Shown: piece by piece, positions 27,332 to 36,430 of the stretch
Position numbering within the stretch: position 1 is the stretch's first letter
How the letters are laid out: each line of letters starts with the position of its first letter
NCBI RefSeq assembly: GCF_036246005.1
Contig: NZ_CP109171.1
Coordinates: 5,940,001 to 6,004,000 of the forward strand
Reading direction: 5' to 3'
DNA from: Streptomyces sp. NBC_01723
GTDB taxonomy: Bacteria > Actinomycetota > Actinomycetes > Streptomycetales > Streptomycetaceae
DNA: 64,000 nt
Position numbers and translations under genes: made by a program
Notes under the pieces: generated by a model
What the model was told of the DNA's origin: nothing
The model's input: the letters and a program-made list of their open reading frames with translations, nothing else
Databases searched by the model: none

Positions 27332-29455
27332 GTGACCGCCGAGACATCCGTGCCGTCCACTGCGCTGCTGGCAGGAGCAGACCGGGACGGGTCCAACTAC
27401 ACCGCGCGGCACCTGCTCGTCCTCGAGGGGCTCGAGGCCGTACGCAAGCGTCCGGGCATGTACATCGGATCCACCGACAGCCGCGGCCTGATGCACTGCC
27501 TGTGGGAGATCATCGACAATTCCGTCGACGAGGCCCTGGGCGACTACTGCGACCACATCGAAGTGATCCTCCACGACGACGGTTCGGTGGAGGTCCGGGA
27601 CAACGGGCGGGGCATCCCCGTCGACGTCGAGCCCAAGACCGGCCTGTCCGGCGTCGAGGTCGTCATGACCAAGCTGCACGCCGGCGGCAAGTTCGGAGGC
27701 GGCTCATACGCCGCCTCCGGCGGTCTGCACGGCGTCGGTGCCTCCGTGGTGAACGCCCTGTCCGCCCGCCTGGACATCGAGGTGGACCGCGACGGGCACA
27801 CCCACGCCATCAGCTTCCGGCGCGGGGTCCCCGGCGCCTTCGCGGGGGCGGGCGCGGACGCCAAGTTCGAGGCCAAGAACGGGCTGCGCAAGGCCAAGAA
27901 GATCCCCAAGACCCGCAGCGGCACGCGTGTGCGCTACTGGGCCGACCGCCAGATCTTCCTCAAGGACGCCAAGCTCTCCCTGGACACGCTGCACCAGCGG
28001 GCCCGGCAGACCGCCTTCCTGGTGCCCGGACTGACCATCGTGGTGAGGGACGAGCTCGGCCTCGGTGACGGCGGCAGCAAGGGCGAGGAGTCGTTCCGCT
28101 TCGACGGCGGCATCAGCGAGTTCTGCGAGTTCCTGGCCAGCGACCGGCCCGTCTGCGACGTCCTCCGCTTCAGCGGTCAGGGCAGCTTCAAGGAGACGGT
28201 CCCGGTGCTCGACGAGCACGGCCAGATGACGCCCACCGAGGTCACCCGCGACCTCGGCGTCGACGTCGCCATGCGCTGGGGCACCGGCTACGACACCACG
28301 CTCAGGTCCTTCGTCAACATCATCGCCACCCCGAAGGGCGGCACCCACGTCGCCGGCTTCGAGCAGGCGGTGACGAGGACGATGAACGAGGTGCTGCGGA
28401 CCAAGAAGATGCTGCGCGTCGCCGAGGACGACGTCGTCAAGGACGACGCCCTGGAAGGGCTCACGGCGGTCGTCACGGTCCGGCTCGCGGAGCCGCAGTT
28501 CGAGGGTCAGACCAAGGAGGTCCTCGGCACCTCGGCGGCCCGCCGGATCGTGAACAACGTCATCACCAAGGAACTGAAGGCGTTCCTGACCTCCACCAAG
28601 CGGGACGCCGCCCAGCAGGCTCGCGTGGTGATGGAGAAGGCCGTCGCCGCGGCGCGGACCCGGATCGCCGCCCGCCAGCACAAGGACGCACAGCGCCGTA
28701 AGACGGCCCTGGAGTCCTCCTCGCTGCCGGCGAAGCTCGCGGACTGCCGCAGCGACGACGTCGACCGCAGCGAGCTTTTCATCGTCGAGGGAGACTCCGC
28801 GCTGGGTACGGCGAAGCTCGCCCGGAATTCGGAGTTCCAGGCGCTGCTGCCGATCCGCGGCAAGATCCTCAACGTACAGAAGTCGTCCGTGACCGACATG
28901 CTCAAGAACGCCGAGTGCGGCGCGATCATCCAGGTCATAGGAGCGGGGTCCGGCCGCACCTTCGACATCGACGCGGCTCGCTACGGCAAGATCATCATGA
29001 TGACCGACGCCGATGTCGACGGCTCCCACATCCGCACCCTGCTGCTCACCCTGTTCCACCGCTACATGCGGCCCATGGTGGAGGCCGGCCGGGTCTTCGC
29101 CGCCGTGCCGCCGCTGCACCGCATCGAGCTGATCCAGCCGAAGAAGGGCCAGGACAAGTACGTCTACACGTACTCGGACCGCGAGCTGCGGGACAGGCTC
29201 ATGGAGTTCCAGAGCAAGAACATCCGGTACAAGGACTCCATCCAGCGGTACAAGGGTCTGGGCGAGATGGACGCCGACCAGCTCGCGGAGACGACTATGG
29301 ACCCCCGGCGCCGCACGCTGCGCCGGATCAACCTGACCGACCTGGAATCCGCCGAGCAGGTCTTCGACCTGCTGATGGGCAATGACGTCGCGCCGCGCAA
29401 GGAGTTCATCTCCAACTCGGCGGCGACGCTGGACCGGTCGCGCATCGACGCGTGA
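27332..29455 (+). CDS. parE: Topoisomerase IV-type (GyrB/ParE family) subunit B
   Basis: ATPase subunit of a type IIA topoisomerase that decatenates or relaxes DNA. 707 residues from the GTG at 27332, which follows GCGAGGAGCG. GHKL ATPase motifs are IIDNSVDEA and DNGRGIP; the GGLHGVG loop follows. The TOPRIM domain contains EGDSA and DADVDGSHI, and the C-terminal RYKGLGEM signature is present. It lacks the long insert of proteobacterial GyrB. Because the matching A subunit at 43112 lacks a GyrA-box, the pair looks like topoisomerase IV rather than gyrase. The two subunit genes are 14 kb apart, unlike the usual parEC operon. Confidence 0.93.
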   Translation: MTAETSVPSTALLAGADRDGSNYTARHLLVLEGLEAVRKRPGMYIGSTDSRGLMHCLWEIIDNSVDEALGDYCDHIEVILHDDGSVEVRDNGRGIPVDVEPKTGLSGVEVVMTKLHAGGKFGGGSYAASGGLHGVGASVVNALSARLDIEVDRDGHTHAISFRRGVPGAFAGAGADAKFEAKNGLRKAKKIPKTRSGTRVRYWADRQIFLKDAKLSLDTLHQRARQTAFLVPGLTIVVRDELGLGDGGSKGEESFRFDGGISEFCEFLASDRPVCDVLRFSGQGSFKETVPVLDEHGQMTPTEVTRDLGVDVAMRWGTGYDTTLRSFVNIIATPKGGTHVAGFEQAVTRTMNEVLRTKKMLRVAEDDVVKDDALEGLTAVVTVRLAEPQFEGQTKEVLGTSAARRIVNNVITKELKAFLTSTKRDAAQQARVVMEKAVAAARTRIAARQHKDAQRRKTALESSSLPAKLADCRSDDVDRSELFIVEGDSALGTAKLARNSEFQALLPIRGKILNVQKSSVTDMLKNAECGAIIQVIGAGSGRTFDIDAARYGKIIMMTDADVDGSHIRTLLLTLFHRYMRPMVEAGRVFAAVPPLHRIELIQPKKGQDKYVYTYSDRELRDRLMEFQSKNIRYKDSIQRYKGLGEMDADQLAETTMDPRRRTLRRINLTDLESAEQVFDLLMGNDVAPRKEFISNSAATLDRSRIDA

Positions 29456-29474
29456 CCACGCTCAGCCGCTGAAG

Positions 29475-29503
29475 CCGGGCCCGGGACTCGTGTCCGGGCC
29501 CGG
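29475..29503 (+). terminator. parE terminator
   Basis: GC-rich arms CCGGGCCCGG (29475-29484 and 29494-29503), 20 bases after the stop, with GAC/GTC able to extend the pairing inward after a one-base bulge. Confidence 0.65.
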
Positions 29504-29512
29504 TACTGGTTT

Positions 29513-29557
29513 CTCCACCCATGGGTGGAGTTCCCGGCCGTGCCGGGCTCCACCCAT
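29513..29557. repeat. Palindrome plus direct repeat upstream of the NarL-type kinase
   Basis: A perfect 18-base palindrome CTCCACCC-AT-GGGTGGAG (29513-29530) is followed by a direct copy of CTCCACCCAT at 29548-29557. The 291 bases from the parE terminator to the kinase start show no other clear element; this may be the operator of the two-component operon or a second terminator. Confidence 0.55.
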
Positions 29558-29794
29558 GATCCACCCGGGCTCCGATCCCGTGGCCTCGCCGTTTCCGTAA
29601 CGTCGAAGGCGCCGGCGGGATCCGCCGCCGGCACATCCTTCTCCCGCTCACGGAGGCATGATGCTCGGGCCGTGCGCCGCCCTCGGAGTCCGCCAGGACA
29701 GCTCCGCCCCGCTCCCCGCCTTCGCTCTCGCGGCGGGAGCGACCGGGCCCGCGTACGGTGCCGCCGTCTCCCGGCCCGCCTGGAAGGAGCCCGC

Positions 29795-30949
29795 GTGACG
29801 GAGGACGTCTGGACGAGGTGGCCCTCCAAGGAGGCGCTCCGCCACGAGGGAGTCTCCACACCCCGTCGCCTGCTGGCCTGGTTCGCGCGGCTGGTGGTGT
29901 TCGGGGCGCTGCTGTGGGGAGCGTTCACGAGCAGTCATGTGCACGGCTGGGGCGCGGCCGCGGCGGCCGCCGGACTGCTGGTGGCGGTGTTCCTGGCATG
30001 GGCCTATTCCAGGACCACGCTCGCGCACCAGCTGTGGCCCTCCCTTGCGCTCCTCACGGCGCTGCTGGGGGTGGCGGTCGCCGCCCAGAGCGGAGGCTTC
30101 CGGGTGCCCGCCCTGGTCATCTGGTGCGCCAGCGCCGTCGCGGCCATGGAGAGGATGCCCCTCGTGGCGGCACTGCCCATGACGGCGGTGGCCCTGACCT
30201 CCTACGCCATCGCCGCGGACGACCCGTGGCTGACCACCTTGGCGACGACGGCCGGACTGGCCCTCGCCGGGTACGTGCTGCGGCTGGACGCCGAGGGCAG
30301 AGGCAGCACGATACGGCTGCTGGCGCAGGAGCGAGCCGCGCGGGCGGCCGAGGCCGAGTCCGCCGCGCTCGCCGAGCGGGCCCGCATCGCCCGGGAGATC
30401 CACGACGTACTGGCGCACAGCCTCTCCGCGCAACTGGTGCACCTGGAGGCGGCCCGGTTGCTGATCGAGCGGGGAGCCGACCGGGAGCGGATCCTCGACC
30501 GGGTGGTGGCGGCGCGCGGCATGGCCCGCGACGGACTCACCGAGACCCGGCAGGCGCTGTCCGCCCTGCGCGGTGAGCTGACGCCGTTGGAGGACTTCCT
30601 GGCCCACCTCGTCCGGGCGACCGAGAGCGACGCCGAGGTGACCATTGCGGGGGACCGCAGACCTCTGCCGGCGGAGGCGTCGCAGGCCGTGCGCAGAGTG
30701 GCCCAGGAGGCCCTGACGAACGTCCGCAAGCACGCCCCGGGCGCCGGCGTGCGGGTGCGCCTGGACTACGGCGCCCATGAGGTGACGCTCGACGTGCGGG
30801 ACTCCGGAGGCTCGCGCGGCGAACTCACCACCACCGGAGGCGGGTACGGTCTGCTGGGCATGCGGGAGCGTGCCGAACTGCTGGGCGGCTCGCTGCGGGC
30901 CGGTCCGGGCGAGGAGGGGTTCGTGGTGACGTTGAAGGTGCCGGTATGA
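29795..30949 (+). CDS. NarL-type sensor histidine kinase
   Basis: 384-residue membrane sensor. Six or so hydrophobic segments lie between residues 28 and 162 with almost no extracytoplasmic loops, so the signal is probably sensed in or near the membrane. A short coiled linker (170-195) leads to a HisKA_3 domain with phospho-acceptor His203 (REIHDVLAHSL). The HATPase N-box is QEALTNVRKHA and a G-box follows (GGGYGLLGMRERAELLGG). GTG at 29795 follows AAGGAG. The last bases overlap the response regulator start (ATGA), so the pair is translationally coupled. The stimulus is unknown. Confidence 0.93.
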   Translation: MTEDVWTRWPSKEALRHEGVSTPRRLLAWFARLVVFGALLWGAFTSSHVHGWGAAAAAAGLLVAVFLAWAYSRTTLAHQLWPSLALLTALLGVAVAAQSGGFRVPALVIWCASAVAAMERMPLVAALPMTAVALTSYAIAADDPWLTTLATTAGLALAGYVLRLDAEGRGSTIRLLAQERAARAAEAESAALAERARIAREIHDVLAHSLSAQLVHLEAARLLIERGADRERILDRVVAARGMARDGLTETRQALSALRGELTPLEDFLAHLVRATESDAEVTIAGDRRPLPAEASQAVRRVAQEALTNVRKHAPGAGVRVRLDYGAHEVTLDVRDSGGSRGELTTTGGGYGLLGMRERAELLGGSLRAGPGEEGFVVTLKVPV

Positions 30950-31629
30950 CGGAGGAGGCCCGGGCGACACCCGCGCGGGTGGTCGTCGCGGACGATCAGA
31001 CCGTGGTGCGGGAGGGGATCGTGATGCTCCTCGGACTGCTGCCCGGCGTCGAGGTCGTGGGCGCCGCGGGCGACGGCGAGGAGGCGGTGCGCCTGGTCGC
31101 CGAACTCGCCCCGGACGTGGTGCTGATGGACCTGCGCATGCCCCGCTGCGACGGCGTCGAGGCGACCCGCAGAATCCGCGCCGAGCACCCCGGGACCCAG
31201 GTCGTCGTGCTCACGACGTATGCGGACGACGATTCGCTGTTCCCGGCGTTGACGGCGGGAGCGCGGGGCTATCTCACCAAGGACGCGGGCGGGGAGGAGA
31301 TCGTCCGGGCGGTGCACAGCGTCCTGTCCGGGGACGCGGGGCTCTCGCCGAGCATCCAGCGGCGACTGCTGGAGCACCTGTCCGAGTCCGGGCCCCGGCC
31401 GGCCGGCCCGCAGGAGCCGCCGGACGGACTCACCACCCGGGAGACCGAGGTCCTGGTCCTGATCGCCGAAGGGCTCAACAACCAGCAGATCGCGAGCAGA
31501 ATGCACGTCTCCACGGCGACCGTGAAGACGCACATCAACAACCTGTTCGCCAAGACGGGGCTCAAGGACCGCGCTCAGGCGGTGCGTTACGCCTACGGGA
31601 AGGGGCTGGTCCCACCGCCCAGGGGTTGA
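30946..31629 (+). CDS. NarL/FixJ-type response regulator
   Basis: 227 residues: a receiver domain with phospho-acceptor Asp62 (VLMDLRMP), Thr and Lys switch residues (LTTY, LTKDA), and a C-terminal LuxR-type HTH (about 158-215: LTTRETEVLVLIAEGLNNQQIASRM). It overlaps the kinase gene by 4 bases and is its partner. Typical of the many such pairs in Streptomyces; the regulated genes are unknown. The DUF485/symporter operon starts 70 bases downstream on the same strand and is a candidate target by position only. Confidence 0.94.
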   Translation: MTEEARATPARVVVADDQTVVREGIVMLLGLLPGVEVVGAAGDGEEAVRLVAELAPDVVLMDLRMPRCDGVEATRRIRAEHPGTQVVVLTTYADDDSLFPALTAGARGYLTKDAGGEEIVRAVHSVLSGDAGLSPSIQRRLLEHLSESGPRPAGPQEPPDGLTTRETEVLVLIAEGLNNQQIASRMHVSTATVKTHINNLFAKTGLKDRAQAVRYAYGKGLVPPPRG

Positions 31630-31698
31630 GTCACCTGATGGGGTGAAGCGGTAAGGGAAGAAGAGTCGGGGATCTTCCCGTTCTGTCCATCCTTGGGC

Positions 31699-32277
31699 AT
31701 GCAGTCAAGCAATGACCGTTCCCGCGGCGCCGGGAGTGGTCCCGAGAGCGCGGTCGACCCCCGCGCCGTACCGGGCCGGGCATACGTCGAGACGTCCCCG
31801 GCCCCCCGGTACGACGACATCCGGTACGACGACCCGTGGTACGACGCGCTCGCGTCCGGCTGGGGTGAGTCCGCGGATGCCGCGCCCCCTGAGCCGGCGC
31901 TGCCGGGGATGCGCAGGGAACCGGCCGGGGAACCGTCCCGGGGTGCGGCCGAGGTGTACCTGGAGGTGCAGCGCAGCCCCGCCTTCCAGGAGGTGCGCAG
32001 CCGGTACCGGAGGTTCGTGGGGCCGGCGGTCGCCGCCTTCCTCGTCTGGTACCTCGCCTACGTGGTGGCCGCCACCACGGCACCCGGGCTGATGGCCCGT
32101 CCGGTGGCGGGCGCGGTGAACGTGGCGATGGTCGCGGGGCTCGGGCAGTTCCTCACCACCTTCCTGCTCACCTGGGCCTACGCCCGGCATGCCCGACTGC
32201 GCAGGGACCGGGCAGCGCTCGAACTGCGCTGGGACACCCAGGAACTGACCCGCGGCGTACGGGGTGGCGCGTCATGA
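31699..32277 (+). CDS. DUF485 membrane protein, partner of the acetate-type symporter
   Basis: 192 residues. The first 85 are hydrophilic and rich in Tyr/Asp (YDDIRYDDPWYD). Residues about 87-175 are the DUF485 domain: amphipathic SPAFQEVRSRYRRF, then two membrane helices (FVGPAVAAFLVWYLAYVV and MVAGLGQFLTTFLLTWAYA). DUF485 proteins usually precede ActP-like cation/acetate symporters, as here: its stop overlaps the symporter ATG by 4 bases. It is thought to assist the symporter, but the mechanism is not settled. The ATG at 31699 lacks a clear ribosome site. Confidence 0.9.
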   Translation: MQSSNDRSRGAGSGPESAVDPRAVPGRAYVETSPAPRYDDIRYDDPWYDALASGWGESADAAPPEPALPGMRREPAGEPSRGAAEVYLEVQRSPAFQEVRSRYRRFVGPAVAAFLVWYLAYVVAATTAPGLMARPVAGAVNVAMVAGLGQFLTTFLLTWAYARHARLRRDRAALELRWDTQELTRGVRGGAS

Positions 32278-33866
32278 CCGGCGACCACCAGACGCTGGCG
32301 CTGTTGCTGTTCAGCACGTTCGTCGCCGTCACACTGGGCATCACCACGTGGGTGAGCCGCCACCGGCAGGGGTCGGCGGAGGAGTTCTACGCGGGCGGCC
32401 GTCTCTTCTCACCGATGGAGAATGGTTTTGCCATCGCGGGCGACTACATGTCCGCCGCGTCCTTCCTCGGCATCTCGGGGCTCATCGCGCTCTACGGCTA
32501 CGACGGCATGCTGTACTCGGTGGGCTTCCTGGTGGCCTGGCTCGTCGTGCTGTTCCTAGTCGCCGAACTGGTGCGCAACTGCGGCAGGTTCACCCTCGCC
32601 GACGTCGTGGCCTCCAGGATGCGGGAGCGGCCGGTGCGGATAGCGGCGGGGACCTCCTCGGTCACCGTGTCCGTCCTGTACCTGGTGGCGCAGATGGTCG
32701 GCGCGGGCAGTCTGGTCGCCCTGCTGCTCGGCGGCACCACCGAGGCGGCGCGGACCTGGACCGTCATCGGCGTCGGCGCCCTGATGGTGATCTACGTGTC
32801 GCTGGGCGGGATGCGCGCCACCACCTGGATTCAGATCGTGAAGGCGGTGCTGCTGCTCGGCGGCACCGCGGCCCTGACCACGCTCGTCCTGGTGCGCTTC
32901 CAGGGCGACTTCGACCGACTGTTGCGCACGGCGGCCGAACGCAGTGGCCACGGGGAGGCGTTCCTGGCGCCGGGGCTGGCGTACGGCGGGGACTGGACCT
33001 CCCGCTTCGACTTCATCAGCCTGGGGCTGGCCCTGGTGCTGGGCACGGCCGGGCTGCCGCACATCCTGTCCCGCTTCTACACGGTGCCCACGGCCCGCGC
33101 GGCGCGGCGGTCCGTCGTCTGGTCGATCGGACTCATCGGCGGCTTCTACCTGATGACGATCGTGCTCGGCTTCGGCGCCGCCGCCCTGGTCGGACCGGAC
33201 GCCGTGCGCGCGTCCAACGCGGCCGGCAACACGGCGGTCCCGCTGCTCGCCCTCGACCTGGGCGGGGGCGCGGGCTCCACCGGCGGGACGGTGCTGTTCG
33301 CGGTCGTCGCCGCCATCGCCTTCGCCACCATCCTGGCGGTGGTCGCCGGCATCACCCTGGCGTCCTCCGCGTCCGTGGCCCACGACCTCTACGCGTCCCT
33401 GCGCCGCCGCGAGACGGAGCCGCGCAGCGAGGTCGCCGTGGCGCGGATCGCCGCTGTCGGGATCGGTGCCGTCGCGATCGGACTCGGCCTGCTCGCCCGC
33501 GATCTCAACGTCGCGTTCCTGGTGGGCCTCGCCTTCGCCGTCGCCGCCTCGGCAAACCTGCCCGTGCTGCTCTACTCGCTGTTCTGGCGCGGCTTCACCA
33601 CGCGCGGAGCGGTGTGGGCCGTCTACGGCGGCCTGGTCCCGGCGGTGGTGCTCGTGCTGCTGTCCCCGGTGGTGTCGGGCGGTCCGCAGTCGCTCTTCCC
33701 GGACGTCGACTTCCAGTACTTCCCGTTGCAGAACCCGGGTCTGGTCTCGGTCCCCCTCGGCTTCCTCGCCGGCTGGCTGGGCACGGTCACCTCGCCGGAA
33801 AGCCCGGACGAGGCCAAGCACGCCGAGACGGAGGTGCGGTCACTGACCGGGGCGGGGGCCGTGTAG
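32274..33866 (+). CDS. Sodium:solute symporter, acetate permease (ActP) type
   Basis: 530-residue integral membrane protein with 13 predicted helices, sodium- or proton-coupled uptake of short-chain carboxylates such as acetate. Family signatures include the N-terminal WVSRHRQGSAEEFYAGGR, MENGFAIAGDYMSAASFLG after helix 1, and the later GLPHILSRFYTV segment characteristic of ActP. It is translationally coupled to the DUF485 gene. It converges, with only 29 bases between stops, on a CitB/CitA-type two-component operon that could sense the same class of compounds. Confidence 0.92.
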   Translation: MTGDHQTLALLLFSTFVAVTLGITTWVSRHRQGSAEEFYAGGRLFSPMENGFAIAGDYMSAASFLGISGLIALYGYDGMLYSVGFLVAWLVVLFLVAELVRNCGRFTLADVVASRMRERPVRIAAGTSSVTVSVLYLVAQMVGAGSLVALLLGGTTEAARTWTVIGVGALMVIYVSLGGMRATTWIQIVKAVLLLGGTAALTTLVLVRFQGDFDRLLRTAAERSGHGEAFLAPGLAYGGDWTSRFDFISLGLALVLGTAGLPHILSRFYTVPTARAARRSVVWSIGLIGGFYLMTIVLGFGAAALVGPDAVRASNAAGNTAVPLLALDLGGGAGSTGGTVLFAVVAAIAFATILAVVAGITLASSASVAHDLYASLRRRETEPRSEVAVARIAAVGIGAVAIGLGLLARDLNVAFLVGLAFAVAASANLPVLLYSLFWRGFTTRGAVWAVYGGLVPAVVLVLLSPVVSGGPQSLFPDVDFQYFPLQNPGLVSVPLGFLAGWLGTVTSPESPDEAKHAETEVRSLTGAGAV

Positions 33867-33895
33867 TGAGTGGGTGCAGGTGCGACACGCCCGGT

Positions 33896-34576
33896 TCACG
33901 GGCGGGTCGCCCACTCGTAGCGGTGTTCCGGGCGGCCCGCGTCGCCGTACTTGAGCGTCAGCCTGGCTCGTCCCGTGCGCTCCAGTAGCTTCAGATAGCG
34001 CTGTGCGGTCTGGCGGCTCACCCCGGTCCGTTCGGCGATCTCCTGGGCTGAGAGCGGTCTCTCGGACTTCATCAGGCACTGGCGCACCGACTCGGCTGTG
34101 GTGGGGGAGTGGCCCTTGGGCAGCCCCGGTTCCGACGGCGCCGACAGGGCGCCGAAGATCCGGTCCACCTCCGCCTGCTCCGCCTCACCGCCCCCGTCGA
34201 GGGTGCGCCGCAGCTCCGCGTACGCCTCCAGCTTGGCGCGCAGCCCCGCGTAGGCGAAGGGCTTCACCAGATACTGCAGGGCTCCCTGCCGCATCGCCGC
34301 CTGGACGGTCGACACGTCCCGGGCGGCCGTCACCATGATCACGTCCGTCTGGTGGCCACGCCGCCGCATCTCCTGGACGACCTCCAGGCCGGTCCGGTCG
34401 GGCAGGTAGTGGTCGAGCAGGATCAGGTCGAGGCGCGGCAGCCGTTCCACGCTGCGCAGCGCCTCCACGGCGCTGTGCGCCTCGCCCGCAACGTGGAAGC
34501 CCGGCACCTTCTCGACGTAGGCGGCGTTGACCCGCGCGACCCGCGTGTCGTCGTCCACGATCAGGACCTCGATCAT
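33896..34576 (-). CDS. CitB/DcuR-type response regulator
   Basis: 226 residues: receiver domain with Asp55 (LILLDHYLPD), conserved Thr (VTAA) and Lys (LVKPF), then a C-terminal wHTH (about 160-215; LSAQEIAERTGVSRQTAQRYLKLLERTG) of the kind used by CitB/DctR regulators of carboxylate uptake and metabolism. It is the second gene of its operon; its ATG overlaps the kinase stop by 4 bases. Candidate targets are the convergent symporter operon or the nearby citrate synthase genes, by context only. Confidence 0.92.
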   Translation of the reverse strand: MIEVLIVDDDTRVARVNAAYVEKVPGFHVAGEAHSAVEALRSVERLPRLDLILLDHYLPDRTGLEVVQEMRRRGHQTDVIMVTAARDVSTVQAAMRQGALQYLVKPFAYAGLRAKLEAYAELRRTLDGGGEAEQAEVDRIFGALSAPSEPGLPKGHSPTTAESVRQCLMKSERPLSAQEIAERTGVSRQTAQRYLKLLERTGRARLTLKYGDAGRPEHRYEWATRP

Positions 34577-36270
34577 CGGGACTCCTCCTCGGCAGCGGTG
34601 TTCACGGGGGTGGGGGCCGGTACCGCGCGGGCACTGGGGACGCGTTCCAGGTCCGCCTCCGCCAGTGCCTCGGGCAGGACGACCACGAACTCCGCGCCTC
34701 CGCCGTGCGCCGCGTCGACGGTGGCGCTGCCGCCCTGCCGCTCGGCCAGCCTGCGCACCAGCGACAGCCCTATACCGCGCCGGCGGTGGGCCGGCGGCTC
34801 CTTGGTCGACCATCCCGCCGTGAACACCAGCTCGCGGTGTTCCGCCGGGATCCCGGGCCCGGTGTCGCGCACCCGGAGCGTGGTGGCGCGCCCCTGTGCG
34901 CGCAGTTCGACCTCCACGCGCGCGTGCGGCGTCCCAGCGGTGGCGTCGAGGGCGTTGTCCACCAGGTTGCCGACGATCGTGACGAGCCCCCTGGGGTCGA
35001 CCAGCCGGTCCGGCAGCCGCGTCCGGTCCGACACCCAGAGGGTCACTCCGCGTTCCGCCGCGACGGTCGCCTTGCCGACCAGCAGGGCGGCCAGCAGCGG
35101 GTCCTGGATCCGCTCGGTGATCTGCTCCGCGGTCACCCGGTGATCGCCGACCACCTCCCCGACGAACTCCACGGCGTCGTCGTACATCTCCAGTTCGAGC
35201 AGCCCCAGCAAGGTGTGCATGCGGTTGGCGTGCTCGTGGTCCTGAGCGCGCAGGGCGTCGATCAGGCCGCGTGTCGAGTCCAGCTCCCGGCCGAGTTGCT
35301 CCAGCTCGGTGCGGTCGCGCAGGGTGGCGACCGCGCCTCCGTCGTCGGTGGGCATCCGGTTGGCCACCAGGACCCGCTGGCCGCGGACCGTCAGCAGATC
35401 GGTGCCGGTCGCCCGGCCCGCCAGGACGTCGGCCGTGCGCCCCGCGCCGAGCGCCTCGTCGGGGGAGCGGCCGACGGCCTCGGCGCCGAGGCCGAGCAAC
35501 CGCTGCGCCTCGTCGTTGAGCAGCCGCATCCTGCCCTCGCGGTCCAGGGCGACCACACCCTCCCGGATGCCGTGCAGCATGGCCTCGCGCTCCGCGAGCA
35601 GGCCTGCGATGTCCGAGAAGGCCAGGTCGCGGGTCTGCCGCTGCACCCGGCGCGAGATGAGCCAGGCCGCCAGCGCGCCCACGGCCAGGGCGCCCCCGGC
35701 GTACGCGAACAGGCCCGGAATGGCGTGGATCAGCCGTGCCCGCACGCTGTCGTAGGCGATGCCGACCGAGACCGCTCCCACGATGTCGCCGTCGGCGTCG
35801 CGCAGGGGCACCTTGCCGCGTGCGGAGCGGCCGAGGGTGCCGTCGTCGATCTCCATCACGTCCCGTCCGGCCAGCGCCTGCCCGGGGTCGGTCGAGACGA
35901 CCTCGCCGATCCGTGACGGGTCGGTGTGCGACCAGCGCACGCCCTGCCGGTCCATCACGACGACGTACTCGGCCTGTGTGGCCTTCCGGATCCGCTCCGC
36001 CTCCGCCTGCACCGGCCCGTCCGTCGTCGGACGGGTGGTCCGCAGTTCCTCGGCGACCTGCGGCTGCTGCGCGGTGGTCTGCGCGATCGCCAGCGCCCGG
36101 CGCATCGCCTGGTCGTCCAGCTGGTCGCCGAGGGGTGCCAGGAACAGCCCGGTCGCGAGCACCGCGACTCCCGCGGCGATCGCCAGCTGCATCAGCAGCA
36201 CCTGCGAGAACACCCGCCGCGGCAGGCCGAGGCGCCTGCGGCGTACGGGGGGAGTGGAGCTCATACCCAT
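34573..36270 (-). CDS. CitA/DcuS-type sensor histidine kinase
   Basis: 565-residue two-pass membrane sensor. TM1 is at about 22-46. The extracytoplasmic sensor (47-185) shows the sCache/PAS-like CitA fold with the VVVMDRQGVRWSHTDPSRIG strand pattern. TM2 is at 186-206. A cytoplasmic PAS follows (REGVVALDREGRMRLLNDEA), then the SPOB-type dimerisation domain with phospho-acceptor His345 (RAQDHEHANRMH) and a HATPase (GNLVDNALDA). CitA-class sensors detect citrate or C4-dicarboxylates directly. No Shine-Dalgarno sequence: TACGGT lies 7 bases before the second ATG at 36264, which may be the true, leaderless start. Confidence 0.93.
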   Translation of the reverse strand: MGMSSTPPVRRRRLGLPRRVFSQVLLMQLAIAAGVAVLATGLFLAPLGDQLDDQAMRRALAIAQTTAQQPQVAEELRTTRPTTDGPVQAEAERIRKATQAEYVVVMDRQGVRWSHTDPSRIGEVVSTDPGQALAGRDVMEIDDGTLGRSARGKVPLRDADGDIVGAVSVGIAYDSVRARLIHAIPGLFAYAGGALAVGALAAWLISRRVQRQTRDLAFSDIAGLLAEREAMLHGIREGVVALDREGRMRLLNDEAQRLLGLGAEAVGRSPDEALGAGRTADVLAGRATGTDLLTVRGQRVLVANRMPTDDGGAVATLRDRTELEQLGRELDSTRGLIDALRAQDHEHANRMHTLLGLLELEMYDDAVEFVGEVVGDHRVTAEQITERIQDPLLAALLVGKATVAAERGVTLWVSDRTRLPDRLVDPRGLVTIVGNLVDNALDATAGTPHARVEVELRAQGRATTLRVRDTGPGIPAEHRELVFTAGWSTKEPPAHRRRGIGLSLVRRLAERQGGSATVDAAHGGGAEFVVVLPEALAEADLERVPSARAVPAPTPVNTAAEEESR

Positions 36271-36430
36271 GACCGTACGTGGGAGGCGGGGGCATCCCGT
36301 AGAGGGATGTGGCGCGGATCTCCCGTACGCGCTCCGGGCGGGCCGGTCCGTCCACGCGTTCCGGCGGGGCGGTGCGGCCCCGCGGGACGGGCGTGCCGGT
36401 GCGTATGACGCGTCCGCGCGGGCCGGTGCG

